NCBI GenBank assembly: GCA_018238205.1 | Contig: JABCTV010000010.1 | Span: 1 to 36,613, forward strand | Direction: 5' to 3' | DNA length: 36,613 bases | From: Candidatus Thorarchaeota archaeon | Lineage (GTDB): Archaea; Asgardarchaeota; Thorarchaeia; Thorarchaeales; Thorarchaeaceae | Made by a program: the position numbers and the translations under genes | Notes under the pieces: generated by a model | Seen by the model: only the letters and a program-made list of their open reading frames with translations | Databases searched by the model: none | Told to the model about the DNA's origin: nothing | In this document: piece after piece, positions 6,773-14,980 of the stretch | Layout: every line of letters begins with the position of its first letter | How positions within the stretch are numbered: position 1 is the first letter of the stretch

Positions 6773-6774
6773 AC
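6751..6774 (-). repeat. displaced 3' end of tRNA-Phe (proximal att-like copy)
   Basis: This is identical over 24 bp to 6154-6177 and in the same orientation. It corresponds to tRNA-Phe positions G53 to CCA without the T-loop intron found in the intact gene. Sequence beyond G53 (6775 on) no longer matches the tRNA. The repeat supplies the stop codon of the gene at 6236. Confidence 0.85.
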
Positions 6775-7025
6775 CGATATAACCAAAGAACAGCTTGACT
6801 TGTCCATTGGTTCAATTTCAGTATGAATTGTTGTCCTTTTGACAATCCTTGTTTAGTAAATGTAACCAAAAGTGATTCAAACGTGTCCAATGAACAACTC
6901 TAAGGTACGGTGTCTTTAACATAACTTTCGTCGACATTTGACTTAGTGAATAAGAAATGAAATTCAGAACCTTATTTTCAACTCGTTTTAGTGGTCTATC
7001 TAAAGGATCAGTCGAATATAGATGT

Positions 7026-7032
7026 AGGAGGT
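7026..7032 (+). promoter_or_regulatory. strong Shine-Dalgarno that fixes the start of the LAGLIDADG-like gene
   Basis: AGGAGGT lies 6 nt before the ATG at 7039. The frame stays open upstream to a GTG at 6991, but that codon has no ribosome site, so 7039 is preferred. Confidence 0.85.
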
Positions 7033-7038
7033 CCACTC

Positions 7039-8772
7039 ATGGTTAAATTCAGAGAATTTGATGAACTGGAAGATGATGAAGAGGATCTCAGAGTGCAGAT
7101 TCGTGAACGTCGACTCACAGAAGAGGAGCGAGACCAATTATTACGAGAAGTCTGTGCAGAAGTTTTTGACAAGCAGGATACTCCTGAAACCAATCTGAAC
7201 TTATCAATCAGGGAATGTCAAGTATGGGAAATTCGTTCTAATGAGAAATTGAATGAAACCTTGAATAAGCATTGGAAAATCATAACGACTCCAAATTTCA
7301 ATAAACGATATAGACAAGCAGAAATCTACTGCTCGTTACTAGAGGCGCTAGATAATCAAATAATCCAACAGACACCGAACGCATATCGAGAATTTGCTGC
7401 CAGTTATGGAATTCATAGAACAACGGTCACTCGATGGGCAACAGGAAAGAAGAAACCAAGTCTGATCAATCAGTTGGAATATCTTCGGAAAATGAATCCT
7501 CTTGAAATGAACAATAATGAATCAACTCAACTTTCCATTTTTGATAGTAAAAGAATCTCTCATGTTATCTTTTCCACTGCCAATGACCCTCTTACAATAG
7601 CAGAAAGAGAGTCCTTTGGGGAATCAGGTTACCAATTTCGTTCAGGGATTGTTGATGATAGACATTATGTTTGGATTCAAGAGAAGAACTCGTTGTTCAA
7701 TGCATTTGGCAATCAGTTCTTCTATTTCAACAGAATGCAGGATTTGAATAGAATATTTGAGGAAGCCTCTTCTCATTTAGAATTGAACTCAATGGTTACT
7801 GCTGTCCATCATATCTATGAATTATCTAAACAATTTACTCAGATAAATCGAGATTTTATTACAAAAGATAATCCTCGAATTCCTGGGACATCACTCCACC
7901 TATTATGTGATATAGCTGGAATTTCTATAGACCAACTTGAAGGTAGAATCACAAAAATCTCTGGAGCCAATGGGCATGGTGGAATTGAGAATCCCCGATT
8001 TCCAGTTGCAGATAATCTTGAAGTACTAAAAGCAAGCCTGATTGCAATAGCAGTTAGTGATTGCCATATTCCTCAAGTGGGGAGTCTGCATCTTACAGAA
8101 GGCAGCTTTGACAGAATAAACCGCGTCAAGAAGATACTTGATAATTTTGGTTCAACCTATAGTAGTGGGTCCGTTCGTAAGAGGAAGGGCGACTACGAGT
8201 TCTACATTGCAAGTCCAATCGCTCGTGCATTAAATAATTGGGGAATTCCTTCCGGTGACAGGACAATTCTAAACTATGGTCTTCCAGATGAATTTCAGCA
8301 GTGGTCAACAATTGCGAAATGTGGATATATGCAGGAGATGCTCGCCCAAGAAGGGAATGTTGACCAAAATGGTGTAATTAATTGGTCAAGATCACATGCA
8401 ATATTTGATGGTAAGAAAGGACCATCCATGGGATTCAAATCTAGAATCTCTCAAGATGCATTAGAATTCTTAAAACATTCGCGAGAAATGTATAAACATA
8501 AAGGAATTGTTACTGAGCAGTCTATCCCAATTGGTCGTTTAGATTCTTTGAAAAATCATAGAGATATTCACATATCTACAATTGCAAACGAGTTATCCCG
8601 CGTTGTTGAACAGTATCGCAATAAACTAATTGACAATGAAAAGGTAATATCCACAAGTTTAGGAATCAGTATTAGCCTTAAACCTGCACGAATATCATAT
8701 TTCGAGAAATCAAGTAGAGCAAGTGTTAGATGGCAAGCAAGGGAAAAATCGAAGTGCAGAAGTGTGCATTAA
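7039..8772 (+). CDS. HTH protein with LAGLIDADG-like homing endonuclease domain
   Basis: The protein is 577 residues from ATG 7039. It starts with an acidic stretch (ELEDDEEDLR). Residues 115-134 form a helix-turn-helix (YREFAASYGIHRTTVTRWA) followed by GKKKPS. Two LAGLIDADG-like helices follow: LIAIAVSDCHI (about 334-344, acidic Asp341) and YMQEMLAQEGNV (about 430-441, acidic Glu438). The usual strands lie between and after them (GSLHLTEGS, DYEFYIASP). In homing endonucleases these helices pack together and their acidic residues bind the catalytic metals. The gene ends 133 nt from the 3' end of tRNA-Phe and runs toward it. It resembles a free-standing homing endonuclease; the LAGLIDADG match is by eye. 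Confidence 0.65.
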   Translation: MVKFREFDELEDDEEDLRVQIRERRLTEEERDQLLREVCAEVFDKQDTPETNLNLSIRECQVWEIRSNEKLNETLNKHWKIITTPNFNKRYRQAEIYCSLLEALDNQIIQQTPNAYREFAASYGIHRTTVTRWATGKKKPSLINQLEYLRKMNPLEMNNNESTQLSIFDSKRISHVIFSTANDPLTIAERESFGESGYQFRSGIVDDRHYVWIQEKNSLFNAFGNQFFYFNRMQDLNRIFEEASSHLELNSMVTAVHHIYELSKQFTQINRDFITKDNPRIPGTSLHLLCDIAGISIDQLEGRITKISGANGHGGIENPRFPVADNLEVLKASLIAIAVSDCHIPQVGSLHLTEGSFDRINRVKKILDNFGSTYSSGSVRKRKGDYEFYIASPIARALNNWGIPSGDRTILNYGLPDEFQQWSTIAKCGYMQEMLAQEGNVDQNGVINWSRSHAIFDGKKGPSMGFKSRISQDALEFLKHSREMYKHKGIVTEQSIPIGRLDSLKNHRDIHISTIANELSRVVEQYRNKLIDNEKVISTSLGISISLKPARISYFEKSSRASVRWQAREKSKCRSVH

Positions 8773-8897
8773 TCATCCGACCAAATTTTGATGTTAAAGA
8801 GAAGGCTATCTTAGATTGGTTATCAAAGCAGAGCGTAGATGACGTTCAGCAATCCCAGATGCAACTGAAATCTGAAGGATTTTTCATTCAAGAATAA
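8730..8897 (+). CDS. possible 55-residue small protein overlapping the endonuclease end
   Basis: An ATG at 8730 opens a frame of 55 codons ending TAA at 8895-8897, just before the tRNA CCA end at 8905. It overlaps the last 43 bp of the endonuclease gene in another frame. The sequence is plausible for a small folded protein (CALIIRPNFDVKEKAILDWL, then an amphipathic Gln/Ser-rich segment). There is no clear Shine-Dalgarno. Either it is a coupled small gene, or a frameshift has moved the true C terminus of the 577-residue protein into this frame. Confidence 0.4.
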   Translation: MASKGKIEVQKCALIIRPNFDVKEKAILDWLSKQSVDDVQQSQMQLKSEGFFIQE

Positions 8898-8904
8898 GGA
8901 AAAA

Positions 8905-9043
8905 TGGTGCCGAGGGCGTGATCTGTCCCCGTTGGGACAAGTCCCAATTGGATTGAACACACGACAATTCCCGTGTCATCGGGTTTACCCCGAAGACAAC
9001 ACGGTCTTCAGCCGTGCGATCTCCCAGGCTGATCTACCTCGGC
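8905..9043 (-). tRNA. tRNA-Phe (GAA) with two non-canonical introns, CCA encoded
   Basis: GCCGAGG (9043-9037) pairs with CCTCGGC (8915-8909), followed by A and CCA. The D-arm is GATC-AGCCTGGGA-GATC and the anticodon arm CACGG-CTGAAGA-CCGTG, anticodon GAA. A 32-nt insertion lies in the variable loop (8963-8994 or 8968-8999, because GACAA is repeated at both ends). A 30-nt insertion (8923-8952) splits the T-loop after TTCAA. Removing it restores TTCAAAT and the T-stem GTGTG/CACGC. The T-loop intron folds into a TTGGGA/TCCCAA hairpin. The usual 37/38 site has no intron. Confidence 0.88.
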
Positions 9044-9074
9044 ATTGCTGATATTTTGGTATCCACTGTTTTTG

Positions 9075-9084
9075 CGATATAAAG
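9075..9084 (-). promoter_or_regulatory. probable TATA box of tRNA-Phe
   Basis: CTTTATATC on the minus strand lies about 35 nt before the first tRNA base, allowing a leader of roughly 10 nt. Confidence 0.45.
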
Positions 9085-9101
9085 ATAGCGCCAGTGACTA
9101 T

Positions 9102-9620
9102 CTATTTGATCTTGTAATTCATGTAGCTTGCTAGAACCGCAGTTGCAATAGCTGCAGAATTCACAGCAAGGGGATAGATGAAAAGTGGGTCGAGAAATGC
9201 AACATTAGCAAGGAATGAAGGTAGGCTCCCTGCATCAGCTATTCCGAAGGGTATGAAATAGAACAAGAAGAATATACAAGTCAGGAGAGCTACACCAACA
9301 AAAGCAGGCATGTCAGTCGAAGAACGAGCAAAAGCTGATAGCTTCGCTATCCAGTTCGTTTGAGCCTTCTGACGCCTCCTCTTCTTTCTCTTAGATACAA
9401 TGTGGGCCCAACGGTACATTGCCTCTGCAATGAGGACATAAGCGGCTCCTAAAACAGCCATAGCTCCCAGTGAAACTAGAAGTTGGACTTCTGCGCTCAG
9501 AACACTGACGTAAACCTGAGCGTGCCAGAGGATTGGAATCTGCACTAGACCTGCGATTCCTAAGAACATCATTATCAAACCGGGCTTACTGCCACGTCTC
9601 CACCATACTGCTAGGCTCAT
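9102..9620 (-). CDS. four-helix membrane protein, unknown function
   Basis: The 172-residue protein has about four or five hydrophobic segments: GLIMMFLGIAGLVQIPILW, VQLLVSLGAMAVLGAAYVLI, FVGVALLTCIFFLFYFIPFG and a C-terminal LAVNSAAIATAVLASY. A very basic loop (KRKKRRRQK) separates the two halves and is presumably cytoplasmic. No catalytic motif or known family is recognised. It lies 58 bp from tRNA-Phe, and the methyltransferase gene lies upstream on the same strand after an 82-bp gap. Membrane topology is the only safe statement. Confidence 0.7.
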   Translation of the reverse strand: MSLAVWWRRGSKPGLIMMFLGIAGLVQIPILWHAQVYVSVLSAEVQLLVSLGAMAVLGAAYVLIAEAMYRWAHIVSKRKKRRRQKAQTNWIAKLSAFARSSTDMPAFVGVALLTCIFFLFYFIPFGIADAGSLPSFLANVAFLDPLFIYPLAVNSAAIATAVLASYMNYKIK

Positions 9621-9702
9621 TGATTCTCACCAGATGTCTGAATATCAGAGCGGACAACGGTCTGTACTTTAAGGTTTTGGAACACTGAACAACAGTGTTC
9701 AA

Positions 9703-10275
9703 CTAAATTTTGACAGCTTGAATCTCAAACCACTCGTTGTTGTCCTTTTGAAACCGTATCTTGAATCCAATATCTGAAAGCAACTCAGTTATTCGCTCTA
9801 GAGTCTGCTCCTGCCCTCCACTCACTCCATATCCGATTTGTGAAATAGTACCATCCGGAAATGTGAAGTGTCCCCAGAAGATAAGACGCTCACATGATTC
9901 TGGAATTCTACTACCCAATATCGATAATCTACCATTCTCACCTAGGACTCGATGTGCTCCTTTCAGAACTTTTTGTTTAATCGACCAGTCGCTCATATAC
10001 CCCAGTGAGAACCAGAGGGTGACAACGTCAAACACATTTTTTTGAAAGCATAAAGCCTGACCATCGCCCACAAACCAGTTTGAAGGAGGTCTATGTATCT
10101 GCGCCTCTCTGATCTCGCTTATGCGAATATCAACTGCACAGACCTTGGTTCCTCCAATCCTTGAAACCAATCCTTCGCCACCGCCTCCGATATCCAGTAT
10201 CAACCCTTCAGTCTGGATTTGTTCCAGCGTAATCTTCTGAATTGGCGTTGTGTAGGTAGAGGATTGTTCTTCCAT
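9703..10275 (-). CDS. class I SAM-dependent methyltransferase
   Basis: The 190-residue protein shows the Rossmann methyltransferase signature. Motif I is GLILDIGGGGEGLVSRIGG, motif II ends in the acidic VCAVDIR that binds the SAM ribose, and motif III is WFVGDGQALCF. Motif IV is DVVTLWFSLGYMSDW, where a DxxP-type substrate motif is absent, and the post-I strand contains GRLSILGSR. Such enzymes include small-molecule and quinone-type methyltransferases; the acceptor is not predictable. The start ATG 10275 faces the divergent promoter region of the next gene. Confidence 0.85.
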   Translation of the reverse strand: MEEQSSTYTTPIQKITLEQIQTEGLILDIGGGGEGLVSRIGGTKVCAVDIRISEIREAQIHRPPSNWFVGDGQALCFQKNVFDVVTLWFSLGYMSDWSIKQKVLKGAHRVLGENGRLSILGSRIPESCERLIFWGHFTFPDGTISQIGYGVSGGQEQTLERITELLSDIGFKIRFQKDNNEWFEIQAVKI

Positions 10276-10360
10276 AGCTGTAGTCCCATCTTCTTCATTA
10301 CCTAATAGTCTAAGTCAGAGCTGCCTTTCAAACTTTATATTCCTTCATGCACTGGCGTGT

Positions 10361-10912
10361 TTGGGGTTGGTGGAATTGTCAGCAGGATATCAGTTTGAAC
10401 CTAGAGCTAAATCAGTAACTATTGCAAAAGTAATACTTGCTCTATCCTTCGTGTTACCATACCTATTTGATTATCGGAGCCCAGAAACATTCGATTCACT
10501 CATGATATACGCACCAATTTGGGTGCTTCAACGACGAGGCAATCTTGTAGTTGGCGGACCTACTCCAATGGCACTAGTAATGTTTCAATTTTGGCTTCCC
10601 TATGTTCTCATTGGATATCAAGCGTACAGATATGCTAATGGCCGATTATCCAGCGAAAGATCCTATCTTCGAAGTGTTATATTACTCACACTAGTTGCAA
10701 TATTATTGATGCTCCCAATGTTGTTCATTCCAATTGGATCTATGGGTGACGATGTTCCAATCTATTCTTTGATTCTCCCAATTCCGATAATCCCTGTATT
10801 GGCACTACTATCAGTTCGCCTACTTCGTCCAACTAAGATTGAGGTTCCATGGAGCGAGGAATTGGACACATCCGAACAGGAATCAGATACTGAGTCTTTT
10901 TTGGTAGAATGA
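10361..10912 (+). CDS. four-helix membrane protein, unknown function
   Basis: The frame encodes up to 183 residues with four hydrophobic segments (VTIAKVILALSFVLPYLF, ALVMFQFWLPYVLIGYQAY, SVILLTLVAILLMLPMLFIP, LILPIPIIPVLALLSVRLL) and an acidic cytoplasmic tail. The start is uncertain: TTG 10361, GTG 10370 and TTG 10376 are all in frame. A TTTATAT box at about 10333-10339 places transcription near 10361, which favours a nearly leaderless start at 10361 or 10370. No known family is recognised. Confidence 0.65.
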   Translation: MGLVELSAGYQFEPRAKSVTIAKVILALSFVLPYLFDYRSPETFDSLMIYAPIWVLQRRGNLVVGGPTPMALVMFQFWLPYVLIGYQAYRYANGRLSSERSYLRSVILLTLVAILLMLPMLFIPIGSMGDDVPIYSLILPIPIIPVLALLSVRLLRPTKIEVPWSEELDTSEQESDTESFLVE

Positions 10913-10921
10913 AGATATTGA

Positions 10922-11527
10922 TTACGTGTCTTTATTTATCTCATTGAAAGCAGTCCTGTATTCATCTTTTAGCATACCGTAGTGGAGCATTCCCCATCGT
11001 TTTCCATCTTTGATATGTGATTCTCTAAAATGCGCTTCTTTCACAAAACCAAGTCGTTCAGCAAGTTTCCAGCTCTTTTCATTTGTGTTCTGTGTGATTA
11101 TGATTGCTTTGTGAGCTTTGAGGTCTTCAAAGAGGAACTGCAGTGCGCGAATAGATGCCTCAAGAGCAAGGCCTTTTCTCTGATATCCTGCATCGATGAA
11201 ATATCCGAGCTCGAATGATGGTACGTCCCACTTGTTTGGTTCGATCCATATCTGCCCTACACACTCTTCTGTTTCTTTGAGCCATACCCCTAAGACAAGT
11301 CTTTTTCGTGCAATCCATTCTGCTTCATGTTCTCTAATTCTAATCTCTGCCTGTTCCGCAGTTTTGACCGACTTTGCTTCATCGACATGTTCTTTGAGTT
11401 CCTCGCGATTATTGTTCCTCTCAAACAGCGCGAAGTACTTCTGTCCATCTCCCTTCTCATATTTTCTAATGACTAGACGGTCAGTATCAAGGGAATAGGG
11501 GAACTCCCAGAGCAATTTATGTTTCAT
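10922..11527 (-). CDS. GNAT acetyltransferase, RimJ/RimL-like
   Basis: From ATG 11527 the protein is 201 residues. It has the RimJ/RimL pattern: an N-terminal TDRLVIRKYEKGDG strand, the acceptor region, VGQIWIEP, then ELGYFIDAGYQRKGLALEASIRAL (the acetyl-CoA loop is YQRKGLA) and NTNEKSWKLAERLGFVKE near the C terminus. RimL-type enzymes acetylate N-terminal amines of ribosomal proteins, but relatives act on other amines. The frame extends 27 codons upstream; GGAGGT 6 nt before 11527 fixes this start. It diverges from the large membrane protein at 11614. Confidence 0.88.
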   Translation of the reverse strand: MKHKLLWEFPYSLDTDRLVIRKYEKGDGQKYFALFERNNNREELKEHVDEAKSVKTAEQAEIRIREHEAEWIARKRLVLGVWLKETEECVGQIWIEPNKWDVPSFELGYFIDAGYQRKGLALEASIRALQFLFEDLKAHKAIIITQNTNEKSWKLAERLGFVKEAHFRESHIKDGKRWGMLHYGMLKDEYRTAFNEINKDT

Positions 11528-11613
11528 CAATTTACCTCCGCGGAGCAACCGAAGCAAGAACAATGTGAAAATAGAGTCGAATTTAGGAATAACTTTATCC
11601 CCAGTCACGATTA

Positions 11614-13713
11614 ATGCAATTGATAGAAATGAGTATCATAGATTTTCCACTTTTGCTTGAATTTTTTCCAATCATAATATTGGGGTCAATGATATTTTCA
11701 TTTATTCTTCATCAACTAGTGATACGTTCAGCGGGATCACGGAAATGGGAAAATGCAAATCCCATGATAGGATTTGGCATCATCGTTATTATCGCGTATG
11801 GTGGAGTTTTCTTAGTTTACATATTCACAAAGCTATTGGAATCTTACCTTGACTCCGAATTAGTCGCTTTGCTCCTATACAGTGCAACTCTGATAGGCTA
11901 CATTGAACTCATAGTTATATTTGGGAGTGCGGCAGGAATATTGATCTCGTATTATTACTCGGATGGTGTATCCAGAGGGCTACTGATTCTAGCTGTTATC
12001 CTGAATCTAGGAATAATTCCTATATTTTTCAATAGTTCGATTATGGTTCTCGACACTGCACTAGAGGGAGTGAGTAGTTCCAGTATCTACTTCTTTGTAA
12101 TTCCTGTATTGATGTGGCTTATGGAAAAATATCTGCAACCGGAATACCCAGCTGATAACGAAGAAAAGGATGTTGCAGTTGGAAAATTACATATCTATAT
12201 CGACAACTGCATTGAAATTCTAGAGGAACGAATTTCGAAAGAGAATGATGGAAATGCAAAAGATATCCTTGATGAACTTCTGAGGGTTGAGGGCTCAATT
12301 GGTGATCGTATCCGCTCTGTTGAAAGTGGTCAACGTAGGGTTCCTGCTCCTGAAGAATTGGTAGAGATTTATACATCAGGGAATTCAGATGAATACTCAG
12401 AGTCTGAAAAACAAAATCTAACCGAAAAATATGACATGAAACCGGATGGGCAATGGACAATCAATGCTGGACAGTTTGCGAAAAAGGTCAAAATCAATAG
12501 ATTGGCCTTTGGAATAATCCTCACAATTTTATCAGCTGTATTGCTCTCAAGTATTCTAAGCGAGAATACAGATTATTACCTGTGGTTTTCGTTCATCAAT
12601 ATTGCAATAATTATAGCTTCAGTCCCAATGGCAATCTTTGATAGGTTATTCATTGGCAAACGTCAAGATTCAAGAATAGCTGTTGCAAAGATATTGGAAA
12701 TCCTGATAGAAAAAGATGAATATCCTGATTATATTCCATCTTTTGAAACAGAAGAAGAACGGGTATTTGTTTCTAAAACAAAATCATTTGTGGAAACTGA
12801 AGAAGCAGGAAGAAGAATCGTGAATCCGGATAGGTTCTTAGAAGATAGCGAACTGAAGGAATTTCTGGACAGAGTTGAACAGAATGATTATGATATCTAC
12901 AGAAGAAGAGAATCTCGGCTAGGTCGGAATCTAACAATAAGTGGCCTCATATGCATTTTTTCGGGAGAAATTATGTTCCTCACGATTTTTCTTGACTTTT
13001 TTGCTATTTTGGGATGGATATTACTTCCAGTATTTATTGTTTCATTTCCTCTTAGTATCGTATATGGTAAGAAATGGATCACTGAATGGTATGAACCCAG
13101 ATTCAAAGGTGTTGACAGATGCCAACTTGCAATTGGAATTTCATATCTAGATGCTCATGGAGCAGGAATTGAGGAAATAGGATATTGTTTGGATTCGAAA
13201 GCACCAATGCAATATGATTTTCATGAGGATCATCCAACCTACAGTACACGAGCAGTCATCGAAAAACTAAGCATTTATTGTCCCGAGGTCCATATTAGGG
13301 CGCTCAATGTATATCTTAGGACGTTTAAATATGGAGTTTATGTTGTTCCTATTTCGGTCTTTATTCTCATGACCATTTGGGCTATTATACCCGAGATTCT
13401 TTGGTTGGCAGGTTCATTTGCTGGTTTCATTATTGTCGTATGGATTGTAGATTATATTCATTCCAAACGAAAGCTGGCAAAATTAGAAACAGGAAACTAT
13501 GAAGTATCTGCTGAAACTCCCAGGACTGTGAAAGACATTCTTGTTCTCCTGCATTCAGAATTCCGATTTCCGATAAGACTGATGATGTCGCGGTTTCACG
13601 ATGAACTCTTCTACACAGGAAAATCCTACGAAACTTCTACAGGTCACACACTTCATGAAGCAGTATTTCTTCCATCACCAGAGTATGGGACAGAATACAA
13701 GGCATACTTCTAG
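11614..13713 (+). CDS. large polytopic membrane protein with long cytoplasmic loops, unknown function
   Basis: The 699-residue protein has three membrane blocks: about four or five helices in residues 1-170, a pair near 295-345, a pair near 430-480, and a last pair near 575-620. Between them lie acidic, coiled-coil-like soluble segments (IEILEERISKENDGNAKDILDELL; ESEKQNLTEKYDMKPDGQW; RVEQNDYDIYRRRESRL). A second segment with GAGIEEIGYCLDSKAP precedes the final helices. No enzymatic motif is recognised. The alternation of helix pairs and cytoplasmic loops recalls archaeal TadC-like assembly platforms, but that similarity is weak. A CTTTAT box about 22-25 nt upstream suggests leaderless translation from ATG 11614; ATG 11632 is the alternative. 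Confidence 0.7.
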   Translation: MQLIEMSIIDFPLLLEFFPIIILGSMIFSFILHQLVIRSAGSRKWENANPMIGFGIIVIIAYGGVFLVYIFTKLLESYLDSELVALLLYSATLIGYIELIVIFGSAAGILISYYYSDGVSRGLLILAVILNLGIIPIFFNSSIMVLDTALEGVSSSSIYFFVIPVLMWLMEKYLQPEYPADNEEKDVAVGKLHIYIDNCIEILEERISKENDGNAKDILDELLRVEGSIGDRIRSVESGQRRVPAPEELVEIYTSGNSDEYSESEKQNLTEKYDMKPDGQWTINAGQFAKKVKINRLAFGIILTILSAVLLSSILSENTDYYLWFSFINIAIIIASVPMAIFDRLFIGKRQDSRIAVAKILEILIEKDEYPDYIPSFETEEERVFVSKTKSFVETEEAGRRIVNPDRFLEDSELKEFLDRVEQNDYDIYRRRESRLGRNLTISGLICIFSGEIMFLTIFLDFFAILGWILLPVFIVSFPLSIVYGKKWITEWYEPRFKGVDRCQLAIGISYLDAHGAGIEEIGYCLDSKAPMQYDFHEDHPTYSTRAVIEKLSIYCPEVHIRALNVYLRTFKYGVYVVPISVFILMTIWAIIPEILWLAGSFAGFIIVVWIVDYIHSKRKLAKLETGNYEVSAETPRTVKDILVLLHSEFRFPIRLMMSRFHDELFYTGKSYETSTGHTLHEAVFLPSPEYGTEYKAYF

Positions 13714-13893
13714 TAACCGTTTTTCAAAAATGAACTTTTGTTAGAAAGAGTTTCACTCCACAATTCTTTTACCGTTCCATTAAGTATTTTCAGTAAGTAA
13801 AATGTTACTATTCAACAGTTTAAGTGCCAATTTGATATCTTATCAATTCATTTGTTGAATTTTGTATTTTTATATTGTTCATATGACCAAAAG

Positions 13894-13968
13894 ATATAAT
13901 AAACAGATAGTACACTATATACCGAATCTTGATTCATAATAAGATTCTAAGACATTATAATATGGAGG
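13894..13968 (+). promoter_or_regulatory. promoter, 5' hairpin and ribosome site of the surface-protein gene
   Basis: TATAATA (about 13894-13901) predicts transcription near 13921. GAATCTT (13924-13930) pairs with AAGATTC (13941-13947), which would put a stem-loop at the very 5' end of the mRNA. GGAGG (13964-13968) lies 7 nt before a TTG start at 13976. The region before it (13714-13893) is AT-rich and holds nothing else I can support. Confidence 0.55.
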
Positions 13969-13975
13969 CGAGAAA

Positions 13976-14785
13976 TTGAAAACAAGAATTATGAAATTCA
14001 CTGCTCTAATGTTTGGTCTAATCTTTGTCTTCTCGTTATTCCCGCAGTCAGCTGCAGCTGTTGTGTGGAGTGACGACTTCGATGATGGGAATTATGATGG
14101 TTGGACTGTAGAACTTGGGGATTTTCTGGTTACTGATGGAGAGCTGAAAAGTGAATCCGGAGTTACGGTTCGGATAATATCGCATGCTAGTTCCCAAACT
14201 GTTGGAACTTGGAGTATTGATCACTGGCATCCAGCTCATTCAGGCATACATGCTCAAAATATCATTTTCCTTGCTAGTGGAGATGTAACCCCTTCTCCAG
14301 CCTATTCAGGATATGGTATTCGGATATCTGAGTGTACTATATTTTTAATAAGATATGATGAAGGTACTTCTGTATCACTAGCTTTCACTATATTTGAGGA
14401 CTTCTACGAAACATGGACTCATTATGATATAACTCGTAACACTACAGGAGGGTTCCATGTATATGCCAATGCAACGTCCACAACAGCTGAACCGGATCTT
14501 GTGGTAGTTGATACAACTTATGACATATCAGACAAGTTCCTTCTTAGGGAAGGGAATAACTTTGCTACTTATCCAGTTTCCCGGATTGACAACATCACAG
14601 TGGATGACGAAATCCTGATCACACCCCCAGAACCTACAACAACAGAAACAACAACAACCTCTGAAACAACAACAACAACAACTGTCGGTGACGTCTTTCC
14701 TATTGATACAACTCTACTTCTAGCTGGAGCGGGAGTCGTAGGAGTAATTATCATAGTTGCGGTAGTCTTTACAAGAAGACGTTAG
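13976..14785 (+). CDS. secreted, C-terminally membrane-anchored surface protein with LamG-like domain
   Basis: The 269-residue protein starts with a signal peptide (basic MKTRIMK, hydrophobic core, then SAAA as cleavage site). The body begins WSDDFDDGNYDGWTVELGDF, the opening of concanavalin A-like (LamG/DUF1080-type) beta-sandwich domains, which usually bind glycans or other ligands. It ends with a Thr-rich linker (TTTETTTTSETTTTTT, probably O-glycosylated), one transmembrane helix (LLLAGAGVVGVIIIVAVVF) and RRR. The layout is that of S-layer-associated archaeal proteins. The TTG start is supported by GGAGG at 13964. A terminator follows 12 nt after the stop. Confidence 0.85.
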   Translation: MKTRIMKFTALMFGLIFVFSLFPQSAAAVVWSDDFDDGNYDGWTVELGDFLVTDGELKSESGVTVRIISHASSQTVGTWSIDHWHPAHSGIHAQNIIFLASGDVTPSPAYSGYGIRISECTIFLIRYDEGTSVSLAFTIFEDFYETWTHYDITRNTTGGFHVYANATSTTAEPDLVVVDTTYDISDKFLLREGNNFATYPVSRIDNITVDDEILITPPEPTTTETTTTSETTTTTTVGDVFPIDTTLLLAGAGVVGVIIIVAVVFTRRR

Positions 14786-14796
14786 ATAAACAACAA

Positions 14797-14829
14797 AGTG
14801 AGAGGACTTCTCTCACTTCCCTCTTTTTA
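14797..14829 (+). terminator. hairpin and T-tract after the surface-protein gene
   Basis: AGTGAGAG (14797-14804) pairs perfectly with CTCTCACT (14810-14817) around a GACTT loop. A pyrimidine tract with five T follows. Confidence 0.65.
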
Positions 14830-14980
14830 GTCATCAGCTCAATCGCTGTTCAAGAGCCTTATCAATGTGAATTTCTAATTCCAAGCATATAGCTAAACAT
14901 AATAATATGATGACTTGCCGCTGCAACTACTCCACAATTCTCTTCTACGTGATTATAAGAGTCAGACAACACAAGAAGAC

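Larger units (their letters stand above)
6751..8904. mobile_element. putative 2.15-kb element at the tRNA-Phe 3' end, carrying a LAGLIDADG-like gene
   Basis: The segment lies between the displaced tRNA 3' end and the intact tRNA-Phe gene, which reads into it from the right. It contains an HTH/LAGLIDADG-like gene and a small overlapping frame, both running toward the tRNA. No tyrosine or serine recombinase is visible, so the encoded endonuclease is the only candidate mobilising enzyme. The 264 bp before the coding start (6775-7038) hold no gene I can support. Confidence 0.55.

Noticed and set aside
14640-14690. ACA-rich repeat resembling a short tandem array
   Set aside because: It is the codon pattern of a Thr-rich linker in the surface protein, not an independent repeat.
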